Of a stretch of DNA of 64,000 bases, positions 24,346-35,100 are shown piece after piece; positions within the stretch are counted from its first letter, which is position 1, and the number at the start of each line of letters is the position of its first letter. The stretch comes from Montifringilla adamsi. Its lineage: Eukaryota > Chordata > Aves > Passeriformes > Passeridae. The stretch spans positions 3,393,236 through 3,457,235 of the forward strand of contig JAGGNK010012559.1 in NCBI GenBank assembly GCA_017590115.1, in the 5' to 3' direction. Both the position numbers and the translations under genes were made by a program. A model generated the notes under the pieces. The model did no database searches. It saw only the letters and a program-made list of their open reading frames with translations, and was not told the DNA's origin.

Positions 24346-27300
24346 ACTCAAAACCAGCAGCTCCTTCTTCCTGCGTGTGCCTCGCTCCCAGCCCCGGCCT
24401 AAAGCATTTTCTGGCACACACTTTTAAGTTTTAAGCTGGACAGCCCTGGTGCCCCGTGGGGTCCCTGTGATGTGCCAACCCCAGCAGTGCCCCCTCAGCA
24501 GCCCCTGGCCCTGGGTAACCCAGGACAGCCCCTCGGTGGGCACCAGGAGGGGGACACAGCTGAGATACACCACAGAGCAGGGCTGGGGCCCCAAACCCCA
24601 CATCCATTCACATTCCCCAGCACCAGTGCCAGGTATTGGATGTGATCCAATCCATACCTGCAGCAATTCTGCTCCTTGACTATTCCCATTGCAGTTTATA
24701 CCTCTGCTGGCTGCTGAAATTGCGTTGCCTACGGCCCTCTATTGATGGACTGGTGAGGTAATTAAAAAGGAGGCTTTTCAGAAAAATCCTGTCTAAACAT
24801 TGGGAGAAAAATCCATATGAATACTCTTCCAACTCGGAGAAGGACAGAGGAGAACATCCTCACAGTTACAATGATGTTCTAAAAAAAATCTATTAAACGG
24901 GGTAGTGCCACATATCTGATGTATTATGAATGTATTAATATGGAATCGTTTTTTTATAAATATTAATAAGAGCTAACATCTAAAGAAGGAGCCTGGGACT
25001 TACATTCTTAATTAATCCAAAATTCACATCACCTCTAAAAATACATATGCATTTCATTATGTTAGACCAATGCCCAGGAGCAGACAGTTGTAAAAACACC
25101 CACCAGAAATGAAGACACAGAGACTCTCCCCTAATTCCTTCAGGCCCTGTCTTAGCCTTTGCCACATTCCAAAGGAGCATCATTGCTCCAAGGAGAGGGA
25201 CAGGCAGGTTTGGCTCTGGGGGAAAATAATTCTCAGGTGAGAAGAGGACAATTACTCTGCTTTTGTTTTAATCATTGTCTCAATTCCTGTTTCATTCCCT
25301 CCACTGGAGTTTTCTTCAGGTAGCTCATCCCCTAATGAAGCTTGGGGAAGGTTCATATCTCTCTTTTCAAATATTTTCCAGACATAAAACATTTTCCTGC
25401 CAGTTGAATGCTGGCCATTGTCTAGAATTTGTGCTCATTTCTCAAGGATGCCTTTAAATACCTCGTGAGGATGAGTTGCTCTGGATAATGCAGAAGCCCA
25501 AGCACAATGGCAAAAATTCCACCTTTAGTCACCAGCTGCAATTTAGAATTCTGCAGCTCAGAAGAGCTGTTCCCATTAAATCGGGGCACAGCTTCATGTG
25601 GATATTTTATACTCTCTTTAAAACGGGATGATGTGGGCTTAACTCGGCTCTGTTGGGACCAAAAAATAAAAAGGCACTTGGTGTGTGCCCAAAAGTGGAG
25701 CATCCTGCCTTCAGTGCACACTGTTTTGAAGCAGCTCAGCGTGACAAAGGGCTCTGGGCATTCTCCAGGACCTTCCCTTAGACCCTCTGCTAACCAGCCA
25801 AAACAGCAATTAAAAATAACACTCTCAAAAAAATTTGCTCTGCGGAAAATGTATGGGCATGAAACAGAATATTTTTCCACTAACACAAATTTGTAGCAGA
25901 TGAAAGAAGACAGAAGGGTTAAATATTATAGATTAGTGGTTTATCAGCATTTATTAAACTCTCTGAGCCTTGGCTGCACACAGCTCAGCTGCTCAGGTCT
26001 GGCACTCCAAAACTGCAGCCTGTGACCACACTGACCCACAAGGAATTTCCCTCTCATTGACATAAATCCAGCGTGGACACCTGAGAAGAAATAATAACTT
26101 CTTTGTGTCATTATTAAAGGGATTACAGAGACACTATTATTGCACAGTGTTTTACTGCTAAATGATTTTAAGACTGGCCTTATAGATCTTTCTCCATTAA
26201 TCAATAAGATAAAATACTAATTATAACAAGAAGGGGTTCGAGTGAATGTGGAGCTGCTCTTGGAGGAACAGCAATGTGTTAAATTATGGGCTGTTCATGG
26301 AGAGTAAATATGCTGGGAAAGCCTTAATCTGAATTATGTCACTTTACTCACACTTTATACAGCCCTGGAGTTACATAAAGGATACTCCAACAGCAGCTGC
26401 TTTCTCAAAGGTGTGGTACCTCATGCTTTTCATACCCACACGTAGATTTTTATATTATTTCTGTGAACAGACAGCACACAAAGAACTTGAATTTATCGAC
26501 TTCCCATAGCATAAGTGCAAGAAACGCACAGCTTTATCCCGGCACCACCCCAAAAACCACCATCGTTCACCAGCTCCTGGTTCATGGGAATCCTGAGCAG
26601 CAGCACAAAGGAGTCACATCTAATCAAGACTAAAATACTAAAAGTTATTCAACCATATATAAGTAAATTTAGTAAAAACCGAACGCAGCAGAATAAAACT
26701 TTTTTTTTTTTTCTTATTTGGCCAGCTGCTAAATTTCTAGATAGGTTTTATTTCAGGCAAATGCAGGATCTGGTGTTTAAAAATTAAATTCTCCCTCTGC
26801 GTGAGGCAGTGCCTCGTTAACGGGTGACCTACTTCGCCGGCAGCCCCGCATTGTTTCGCTCTCCGCTCCCCATTGATCACATTTTTGCTGCAAGCACAAT
26901 CTTCAAGACCTTCCTCCTGGGTTCACATTTAACTCATCTCCTGCATTTTTCACGGGTTATTCTAAAAGGCACTTTCACACTCTCACCCCACACAGAAACT
27001 GATGCCTTTTAGATGCCAATTGAAACGTTCTCCCCGTGCTGTCCCTGTCCTATTATGCCTAATCCAGTCCCTTGTTAGAAGTGCATTCAAAGCCATTTAC
27101 GAGGCAGGAATACATAAAGATCAGTTCATCAAACCAGATGCTTGGAATTTACAGACACTTAAACATTGTACTTTCTATCAAAACCTGTCACATAATTAAA
27201 CATGCACATCTGAGGTGGAACGAGCTCCGTGGCAGCGTTTTAATTCATTATCTCCACAGATCCTGGCACTTCCTGAGCACTTGAAGGTGTATTTGCCTTC

Positions 27301-27639
27301 ATATCAGATTGCCCACATCAAACAAGGCAACGAGGAGAGCTGGAGGAACTGGGGAAAAATCCTCTTTAACAAGCTTTCCTCCCAGCCAGTCAGAACATCA
27401 GCCCCAGGGAATAATCCTGTATGGGAATATTCCCCCCTGGATAGAGAGCATGGACTTGGTGTGGAGTGGGGGGTGTTCATGCTAAAATGCTAATTTAAAA
27501 AAAAAAAGAAAAAAAAAGAAAAAAAAACAGACAAAAAACCAAATAAATTCCTTTTAATACCTATTTGGTTGCTTTATGAAAAGTTCAATGGTGAGATTAT
27601 TCTGAAAGCAAACAATCACAACCCAGGAACCATCAAATC
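24346..27639. other. Unique DNA with AT-rich candidate regulatory segments
   Basis: No gene or transposon recognised. 24690-24980 is AT-rich with GAGGTAATTAAAAAGG and a stretch of TATTAATATGG/ATAAATATTAATAAG. 26799-26870 has eight CpGs in about 72 bp in otherwise CpG-poor DNA. Poly-A (27496-27527) closes the segment. Frames such as 25507-25896 have no recognisable domain. Confidence 0.45.
27496..27527 (+). repeat. A-rich simple repeat
   Basis: Runs of A interrupted by single G bases. No AATAAA lies at a suitable distance upstream, so it does not look like a retrocopy tail. Confidence 0.9.
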
Positions 27640-27808
27640 TCCATTCTTCCAGGAACACCCCATCCCTAGGAGTGTTCAAGGCCAGGTTGGAGGGGGCCCT
27701 CAACAATCTGTTCTAGTGGAAGGTGTCCCTGCCCACATCGAGGGGGTGCAATTACATGATCTTTATTTTCCTTCCAAGCCAGGCCATTCAACAATTCGGT
27801 GATTCCAC
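27640..27808 (+). mobile_element. CR1 LINE 3' fragment
   Basis: Reads CATCCCTAGGAGTGTTCAAG, GCCAGGTTGGAGGGGGCCCT and TCTGTTCTAGTGGAAGGTGT. It ends in a degraded tail AATTCGGTGATTCCA. Confidence 0.88.
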
Positions 27809-30740
27809 TGAATGTCCAGCTTTTCACTCTTCCAGGAGGTCAGGAGCAAGGTAGGACTCCACAGCCCCACTGAGACTGCACGAAATTGAGCTGGGAGATA
27901 CACCAAACACCAAAACCTGTTGGTGTTTGCAGTTCCAACTTTAACTTCAAAGAGATCACTTCCTCCAGATCCTGCAGTGAAGAGGGATGTGTTGCTTTCT
28001 GTTTTATTCCATCAGCAGTCCCTTAGTAAAGTCTATTGACAAATGAGACTTGGAACATTTCTCTGAGATTCCTCTGAAAACCGTTCCTGGTGATCTTTCT
28101 GAGCCACAATTAGGGTGAAGGCTGGCACTGCAGCCATCACAGGGCCATTCCATCTGCTAAATGCCACTTTCTTAAATTTTTCTAATGACCTTTTTATGTC
28201 TTTCTACTTTCTCTCCTTGGTATTTCAACAAGATGCCCAGAGTCTCTTAGGAGAAAAGAGAACTGAATACTTATTCTGTAACACTTCAGAGAAGTGGTCT
28301 CCAGAACCCCTCACCTCTACACCTCTGGAGACAGAGCTAAATGTCACCAAGGAATCTCTCATCTCTTGAGGCAAATTAAACAGAGGTTGCACATTTGACA
28401 GCTGCCATTCAAACTTCCAAGGGATCGTTTCTCCCCAACTTCATCTGACAGTTTGCACTCTGCTGAGCTCCCCACAGGTCAATGCCACCCACTGCTGTGG
28501 CACCAACAGGCTTGGAGAGGTCCCAAATCCTAAAGGAATGTCACAGTCATGCCAGAGGCAGGACTGAGGGAAGGACACTCTGGACCTGCTGCTGCCCACT
28601 TCATCAGGTCACAGGTACTGATTCTTGTGCAAAATTCTGTTTCCATTCCCACACAATAAATTTTGCTTCTCTTAAATGTTCATTTAAAAAAAAAAAATCA
28701 CTTTCCAAAACCACTGTAAAACCCATCCTTTTAATTGCTATTTACAGTTTCCTAACTTTGAAGGCATTAAGACCGTTGTTTAACTCTTACTGAGCTCTTT
28801 TTCCTTCTTTTTTTACACGGAGTGACTGCAAGGAAGAACAAGAGACACCCTTTCCCCCACTGAATGTGCCCTGTTCACTCTGAACTGTGCCTGCTCTTAC
28901 CAAAGGAAGTTACTTCACACTTAAAGCCCTTGAAATTCAGGAAGCTCAGCCCTGAGGGGTGACACTGTGGGCTTTTTCCTGCTTGGTTTTTGTGCAAGGC
29001 AGCACCGAGAACATGCAGCTCCTCCAAGAGCTCCTCCAGCAAAAGGAAGGAGCTTCATCTCCTGCCCACATTTACTCTGGAACAGAAGTTACACTTAGCA
29101 CCTGATTGGTGCTAATTGATAGGGCCTTGCTGTCCTGCCTACTGTCATTAGGAATTATCTGTGTCCTGAATAAAGTGATTGAATTTGCCATGCTCTGTCC
29201 CACTTCTGCAATGCATCTTCATCTTTTTTGCATTCATTTCCAAAAATTAATTTAAAGAAAAATTATGAAACCGAGCTCATACCACATTTCTCATGTCATT
29301 CCTGTGTGTCCTTACAGATCTGTTGAAATAATACCAGCAGAGGTTTTTAACCAGCTGGTTGGTAGCACCTCTGAAAAGTTAATGCCCACTGAAGATGTTA
29401 AGTGATGTGACTGAGGCTGGAAGCTGCAGGAGAATTTTCTCTGAGCTCTGTGCTTGTCCTTGAAAACAATTTCTGTTAGGGACATTCTGTGCCTGCTAGT
29501 ATACAAACCAAATTCATATATTTGCAAATGATGCAAAGGTTTCTTCTGGTGATTACTCCATCCTAGGAGTGTCCTTGGCAATCTCCCCTTGCAGAATATA
29601 TAGCTCAGCCTGCAAGTGCCAGGGTGACAAAGCTGGAGCTCACACTAATGTGGCAGATCAATCACTTGACTGAAAGATACACAGACACAGAAAAGGTGGT
29701 TTATATCTGTCATATTCAAGGGTAAACTTGCAGCACTTGAGAAGACTGCTCAGATAACTCTGCACAGCAGACAGTGTTGCTGGCCTCGGTGTCTAATCAA
29801 AAGAAAAATATGTTGTCTGTTTAACAATACCAACAGTTTTGAGACTCCTCAGAGCAGTTAACCCATGGGCAGTGATCAAAGGCATTCGAGAACTAACTCA
29901 GATGATTGAAACCCCACGATGTAAATTTTAGTCATTGAAAAGTCAAGCTGAGCCATCAAACAAAAAATAGTGTCTCTATCCTGGCATATCAGGGAATAGA
30001 CATTGTACTTTGCAGGTGATAAACTACTGGAGAGCACAAGCTTCCAAGCAGGAGGAACCTTCAGGCTTTATCCTACACCCTGCATACATCAATGGGAAAG
30101 TTCAGACAAACTTTATTTTAGGGTGTTCAGAGTTGAAGGTCATGCTGCATATCACCAGGATGAAAAATTCTTATTTCTCCTGGAAAGTTCCCAAATCACA
30201 TCTTGTGAGTGATGCTGCAATTGTCTACCCTGAAATAAAGACACAACACAGGGTGTGAAATGGCTGATATGAGCACCCATCTCTACCAGCAAGGACTAAG
30301 AACCTGTTGAACAGATACCAATGGAAATGGCTCCATCAGCATCTTTCTTTCAAACAAAAGAGGTTTTAAATGGTAGCATTAACAGAAATTCTATTTGTAG
30401 GGATATTTCTGTATTTTTTTTTCCCAAACTTCAGGCCATTTCCAGTGTCAGCAGCAGAGACATGAGAGCTAGGGCTGGGTGGCTCCTTGCAGGGCTCTCT
30501 GTATTATTTTTTTCTGCTAAGGGAACAAGGTAACACTGCCTCATGGGAGTCTGTTTTCACCCCTTCATTTCCTGGCCTGTTTCTGCCACATCTAGCTGAG
30601 TACAGATGTCAAACTCTTGCTGCAACCAATTCCTTGAGAAGAGTCAGGAGAGAAATGAGAGAGAGCAGCAGTACTAGAGGGTGGAAGCCTTTAGCTTGTG
30701 CTCTGAGCTTCCAGCAAACACCAGAGAACCTCCAGGGGAC
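27809..30740. other. Unique DNA, including a possible polyadenylated retrocopy end near 28.65 kb
   Basis: No gene or mobile element recognised. AATAAA at 28655-28660 is followed 25 nt later by A12 at 28686-28697, resembling the end of a retroposed mRNA, but I recognise no coding sequence upstream. 29090-29200 and 29640-29990 are ordinary AT-rich noncoding DNA. Confidence 0.45.
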
Positions 30741-30836
30741 AGGAGGGATGGGGGACAAGGTAAGGAGGGATGTGGGATGGAGTAAGGGGGGATGTGGGAT
30801 AGAGTAAGGAGGGGAATGTGGAATGGAGTAAGGAGA
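30741..30836 (+). repeat. Purine-rich minisatellite, about 22-bp unit
   Basis: Units begin GTAAGGAGGGATGTGGGATGGA and repeat with variation at about 22-24 bp spacing, three full units plus partial ones at each end. Reverse-complement frames give repeating proline/tyrosine-rich peptides, which are artefacts. Confidence 0.88.
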
Positions 30837-33126
30837 AATTACTACTCCTCTGCTGTTAAAGCTCTTTTTGGCCACTCTGCAATTTAGAGAAGCATTAGAG
30901 AAATAATAATGAAAATATTGAGTCCCTTCTTGGTTTGGTGCATATCAGAAAAAACAAGACAATTAGCAGCTGTTAAATTCCACTGCAGTTTGCCACCTTT
31001 ATTATTCATTATTTAATAAAGCTTTTTGCTCTATTAAGAAGGACCAGCTGATACCCCAGTGGTGGAACATGACCTACTGGACATGGGATTAGGTTCTACT
31101 TGAGTTAATTTGCCTTAAAACTATTCCCATTTAAAACTATGTCTCTTAAGAACCCCATGTTGCAGTCCTGGCACCAGTGTAAAAAACATTAAATTACATC
31201 AAACCCTCCTCACACGTCAGGGAAAGCCCAGATTTTCGGGGGGTCTGCACAGATTAGTAGGATGTGGAGTGCTAGGTTAGATCTTCCAGTTCTGACCAGT
31301 GGGACAGTCTTCAAACTGGGAAGGCACAGCAGGCAATGACTGGTGTAGATAACAAGAAGGACAGACAGACAAATTAAAATCTTGCAGGATCAATAACTTT
31401 TCACAGATAAATTAATTAAAACACTCACATTAATTGATCAGGTTTCACACATGCACATGCTGTAACACAAAAAATCACTTTGAGAGCAAATAGTCAAATA
31501 AAAACCTTAAAAACCTCTTCCAGTATCTGTATTTTTCTTTGTTATAGTGACCTCCAGAGGTACCAGGTAACAACTGAACTTCCCAAGTCGGAAACGAGAG
31601 TTCACTCCCCTAGTTTCATCACTGCAGCTCTGGGCTGTAGGAGATAATGGGTTTTATATGCGAAGTTCAAGATGGAAATTCCTTTGGGGAGTGGGCAGAG
31701 AGAACCATCTGCCTGCAATTCGTGCAATTCGTGCCGGTTTTAATCAATACCTGAGGGTTTTTCCCTGAGGGCTCACGGAGCATCGCTCATCCTGCCCACG
31801 GCCAGTGACCCTGCTCCCCTCGCTGCATCAGTGCCCTGTGAGCCATCTCCTCTGCTCCTCACATAAATCTGGGTAATGCCACAATCCCAGTTCTGTTATT
31901 CCATTTTGGAAGCCTTCTCCATGGCCTCAGGTCAAATGTAGTGTTCTCTTGAGGGTCTGTGCCTGAAAACACAGGAAGTCTAAAATTCTCAGTATCCAAA
32001 GTTCCAGCATCTGGGCTGTGTCATCACATTTCTCTCCAGCCTGGATCTTGACCAGCTTAACAGGCAGGTTCTGAGCAGGCTGCCAGCCCAACCTCTGAGT
32101 GTGATGGACAGATTTGTATGAGACAGCAACAACAGAGTGGGCTCTATCTCCATGTCACCCTCCCAGCCAAGACCCTTTTCTGACAGCTCTGCACAAAACA
32201 CTGCGGAGTTTTAGGACAAACTCCCAGACCCCACAAGGGATGAAGTTATCTGTGAGGCTTTCCTCCTGCCAAGGAGCTGATCCCATCAGTGCCTTCACCA
32301 CTGTCACTTCCAGCCAGGGGAGTGATGCTCCAGTGGATGCACAGACAGGGTAACAACACGAGGGATCCTCACTCAGCTCCTCCCACAGCTCCTCGCACAG
32401 CTCCATCCATGTTAGCTGAATGGCATTAACAGCCTCCGTGGGCAGGAGAATATGGCAGGCTGGATTTGGGTGCACTCACTAACCCAGTTTTATTTCCTAA
32501 TCTAATTCCCCATCCAGGATGGTGTTTACGCAACAACTCATTAAATCCTCCATAACTGCATTACTTTATTCCAGTTTAAATTGCAGACACAGCCTGGTTT
32601 TATGCAAACAAATACTTTCTGAGTTACTTCGAGCTCCCAAGTACACTAATTAAATCTGTCACATGCACAGTGGAACTTTAAATTATATTTGCTCGATCCT
32701 TTAGCAGTAAATGGTGCCTTGAACTGAGTATACAATGAATGAAATCACATTCCTTGGTCTGTTCAGGGGAAAGGAAGTGGGAATTCTGAATCATCTTCAA
32801 TTCAATTCTCTGCTGGTTTTTTTCTGAATCAAAGTCAACGTGCTGGATGAGCACTACCCAGGCTGAATGTTTGCAGAGAATGTTCTACTTCATGTGGGCA
32901 TTCCAGAGCATGTTGGGAAGAGGCTGAGGCTGGGAAGGACAGAAATTGTGCAGGACATGCTTTGTCTTCTCCTGCTCAAGGCGGGCAGAGGGCTCAGCAG
33001 GTGTTCCTTCAGCAATCCCACCAATTCTATTTCCAAGATGCCACTTCTCCAAAATCCATGCAGACCTGTTCCACATGCTTCAGCTGACTGAAAAGACATA
33101 TCATGGTGGATTTTCAGAGGCTACAA
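30837..33126. other. Unique DNA with AT-rich stretches
   Basis: No gene or element recognised. 31350-31520 and 32480-32720 are AT-rich, with motifs such as AATTAATTAAAAC and ACTAATTAAATC that could be homeodomain sites; conservation is untested. A small echo of GCAATTCGT occurs at about 31718-31735. Confidence 0.45.
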
Positions 33127-33212
33127 AATCAGAGAACCACAGAACCATTTAGGTTGGAAAAGACCTCTGAGATCATCTAGTACAAATTTTGTTGGATTTT
33201 TTTTTTTTTTTT
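33127..33212 (-). mobile_element. CR1 LINE 3' terminal remnant followed by poly-T
   Basis: About 60 bp read AACCACAGAACCATTTAGGT, TTGGAAAAGACCTCTGAGAT and CATCTAGTACAAA, the antisense CR1 tail. It stops abruptly, and a T-run occupies about 33197-33211. Confidence 0.75.
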
Positions 33213-34050
33213 GACATGGACAAAAACAAGAGAAGTTGAACAGAGGCAGAGAGGGGTGATGCAGCCACTGAGCTCACCCCACTAGGCTGTGGCACCTGCC
33301 CCTGCAGCACCAGCACCTGGAACACTCACAGATCCTCCTCTGGGATTGATCCCACTCCCTGCCAGCCTGGCTGAGCATGGGGGACTCAGGGGACAGGGAG
33401 TTCCTTGGCTGTAGGATTAATTCACTCTGTGAGTGTACCCTCAGGGGAGGAGCTCACCAGGGAGCCCCACCAGGTACCTGTCCTGCCTCCAAACCCTGCA
33501 GCCCCAGGAAGAACCATCCCACAGCAGCCTTTCCTCTGCATGCAGAAGCTCTCACTCACTCTAAACACTTTATTAGTGTGTGGGGAATAGCAGAGCATTG
33601 GAGTTAAAGTGGTGGCTGAGTGGGAAAACGCTGCACATTTCTTAGCTTTAATAGCAAGAGTGGCTGGGAATGGTCTTTAGCTCTATTACAGCAACATGCG
33701 TTGTGTTTACCATGGGCAGGCATATTCCTGATTACCCTGTGTTTCTGGGAGGCCAGCATGCATAATTCATGGGGGAGACTGACTCAGGACAGAAATATCC
33801 CTTCGGTTTTCCACTGAGCTGCAAAACACTTTTCCCTCCTGGTGCTTGCACTGCTCTTTAAACCAAACCGCTCACACGCTTCGCTGTGTGTTCTCTTGCA
33901 CTTGGCAAGGCTTGCTCAAAATAAATAATAAATACCAGTACTCATGTTGGACAGGACCTCCCTCCCTCCTCTTTTGTCTTCCCCACCGTGTGTTATCTCC
34001 TCCTGGCAGGGAGCAGCCAAGGCCACACTCAGACTTTCTCCCTTCCTCCA
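33213..34050. other. Unique spacer DNA
   Basis: No element or gene recognised. AAATAAATAATAAATA near 33920 is AT-rich. Confidence 0.5.
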
Positions 34051-34084
34051 CCTCCTCCTCCTCCTCCTCCTCCTCCTCCTCCTT
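34051..34084 (+). repeat. (CCT)n microsatellite, about 11 units
   Basis: A pure pyrimidine run of CCT triplets with mirror symmetry. It encodes polyleucine or polyarginine-type frames on the two strands, which are artefacts. Confidence 0.95.
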
Positions 34085-34159
34085 CCCAGCCTGAGCTCAA
34101 GGGCCATCCCCACCCTGGAGATGGGTGAGCAGGAGAGATGTGAAACAGCAACACTGAGT

Positions 34160-34298
34160 TTGCTTCAAGGTCCTCAAAGAGGGTGCAACAGGAACAACCA
34201 GGCCTTCACTTCTAATTTTTTGGTATTTCCTCCCTCAGAATCCCATTCCTGCACTCAGTGGAACCACAGCAAGACAGAGCTGGGTCAGGTGTGAACTG
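34160..34298 (+). repeat. 139-bp dispersed repeat, copy 1
   Basis: It matches 39578-39716 over 139 aligned bases with no gap and only two substitutions (near 34274 and 34279). Boundaries are abrupt: the upstream flank is unrelated, and after GTGAACTG similarity stops apart from a short CTTGG. It is not CR1 or any LTR seen here. It contains a polypyrimidine tract ending TTTCCTCCCTCAG and a CAG|GTGTGA donor-like site 50 nt later. It lies 31 bp from the LTR at 34330 but is not part of it. Identity is unknown. Confidence 0.93.
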
Positions 34299-34329
34299 CT
34301 TGGCTCTTCCTGCACCAGCAGGGTCCCAG

Positions 34330-34774
34330 CGATTCCTTGAGAAGGCTGACCTAGAACAGAGACTAGGCAGAGTTACAGAATAAAGCAGGGATTTATTAAA
34401 AGGATCTCCTCAATGGATGCACCTTGGGCAGCACAAGAGCCCAGCCAGGGCTGCACCCAAGATGAACCAAAATGGTCAAAAAATGGACACCTGGTCACAG
34501 GGTCTCTCACTTTTATAAGTTCTGAGTTAATTGTCCAAATACAGCTTTAGGTTATGAAGTCCCATCCTTCTTGTTTTTCTCTCTTCAGCCCACGGTGTTT
34601 GTGCTCTTGGGCCTGAGATTTGGATCATTTGTCCTTGGTCCCCAGCTGGAGAAGGAATTGTTTTGTCTCCCTACTCTGTGAAGAGAGCTCACCATCCCTT
34701 AATATGAAGCTCAGACCCACACACTAAAGCAGCACAGAATCTGAAAAATATAAAAGTTAAAACTTAAGGCATCA
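34330..34774 (-). mobile_element. Solo LTR, subfamily B (copy B2)
   Basis: Begins CGATTCC (first T of TG changed to C) and ends GGCATCA at 34774. Sense is minus: the TATA box is TTTTATAA (34511-34518) and AATAAA appears as TTTATT at 34392-34397, about 115 bp downstream. It is flanked by CCAG at 34326-34329 and 34775-34778, a possible 4-bp target duplication, though four bases can match by chance. It closely aligns with B1 at 9090, apart from a short deletion that removes the octamer region. Confidence 0.88.
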
Positions 34775-34898
34775 CCAGGGCACCCACAGCTCCTGATTCT
34801 TCTCCAGATGAGGAGGGGGAATATTTATTTCCTTGCTGAGGAGCTGATCAACCTCTGCCAGGACTGGTTCCCTTTAATGCATTATCAAAGGAGCTGAA

Positions 34899-35100
34899 GG
34901 ATCACAGAATCCTTGGGTTGAAAGGACCTTAAACCCATCCCATTCCACCCCTGCCACGGGCAGGGACACCTTCCACTATCCCAGGCTGCTCCAGCCCCAT
35001 CCAACCTGGCCTGGAACATTCCCCAGGATCCAGGGGCTTCTCTGGGAACCTGAGCATCCCCACCCTCCCAGGGAAGGATTCTCCCACAGCCCAGCTCTCC
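34899..35100 (-). mobile_element. CR1 LINE 3' fragment
   Basis: Reads GGATCACAGAATCCTTGGGT, CTGCCACGGGCAGGGACACC, TTCCACTATCCCAGGCTGCT and ends in a diverged CCTCCCAGGGAAGGATTC region. Antisense CR1; the right limit is approximate. Confidence 0.9.

Noticed and set aside
26233..26245. tRNA B-box-like GGTTCGAGTGA
   Set aside because: No matching A box, acceptor stem or cloverleaf can be formed around it.
34160..34774. The 139-bp repeat as leader or internal sequence of the adjacent LTR at 34330
   Set aside because: Copy 2 has no LTR next to it, and the LTR is bounded by CCAG on both sides, so the two appear independent.
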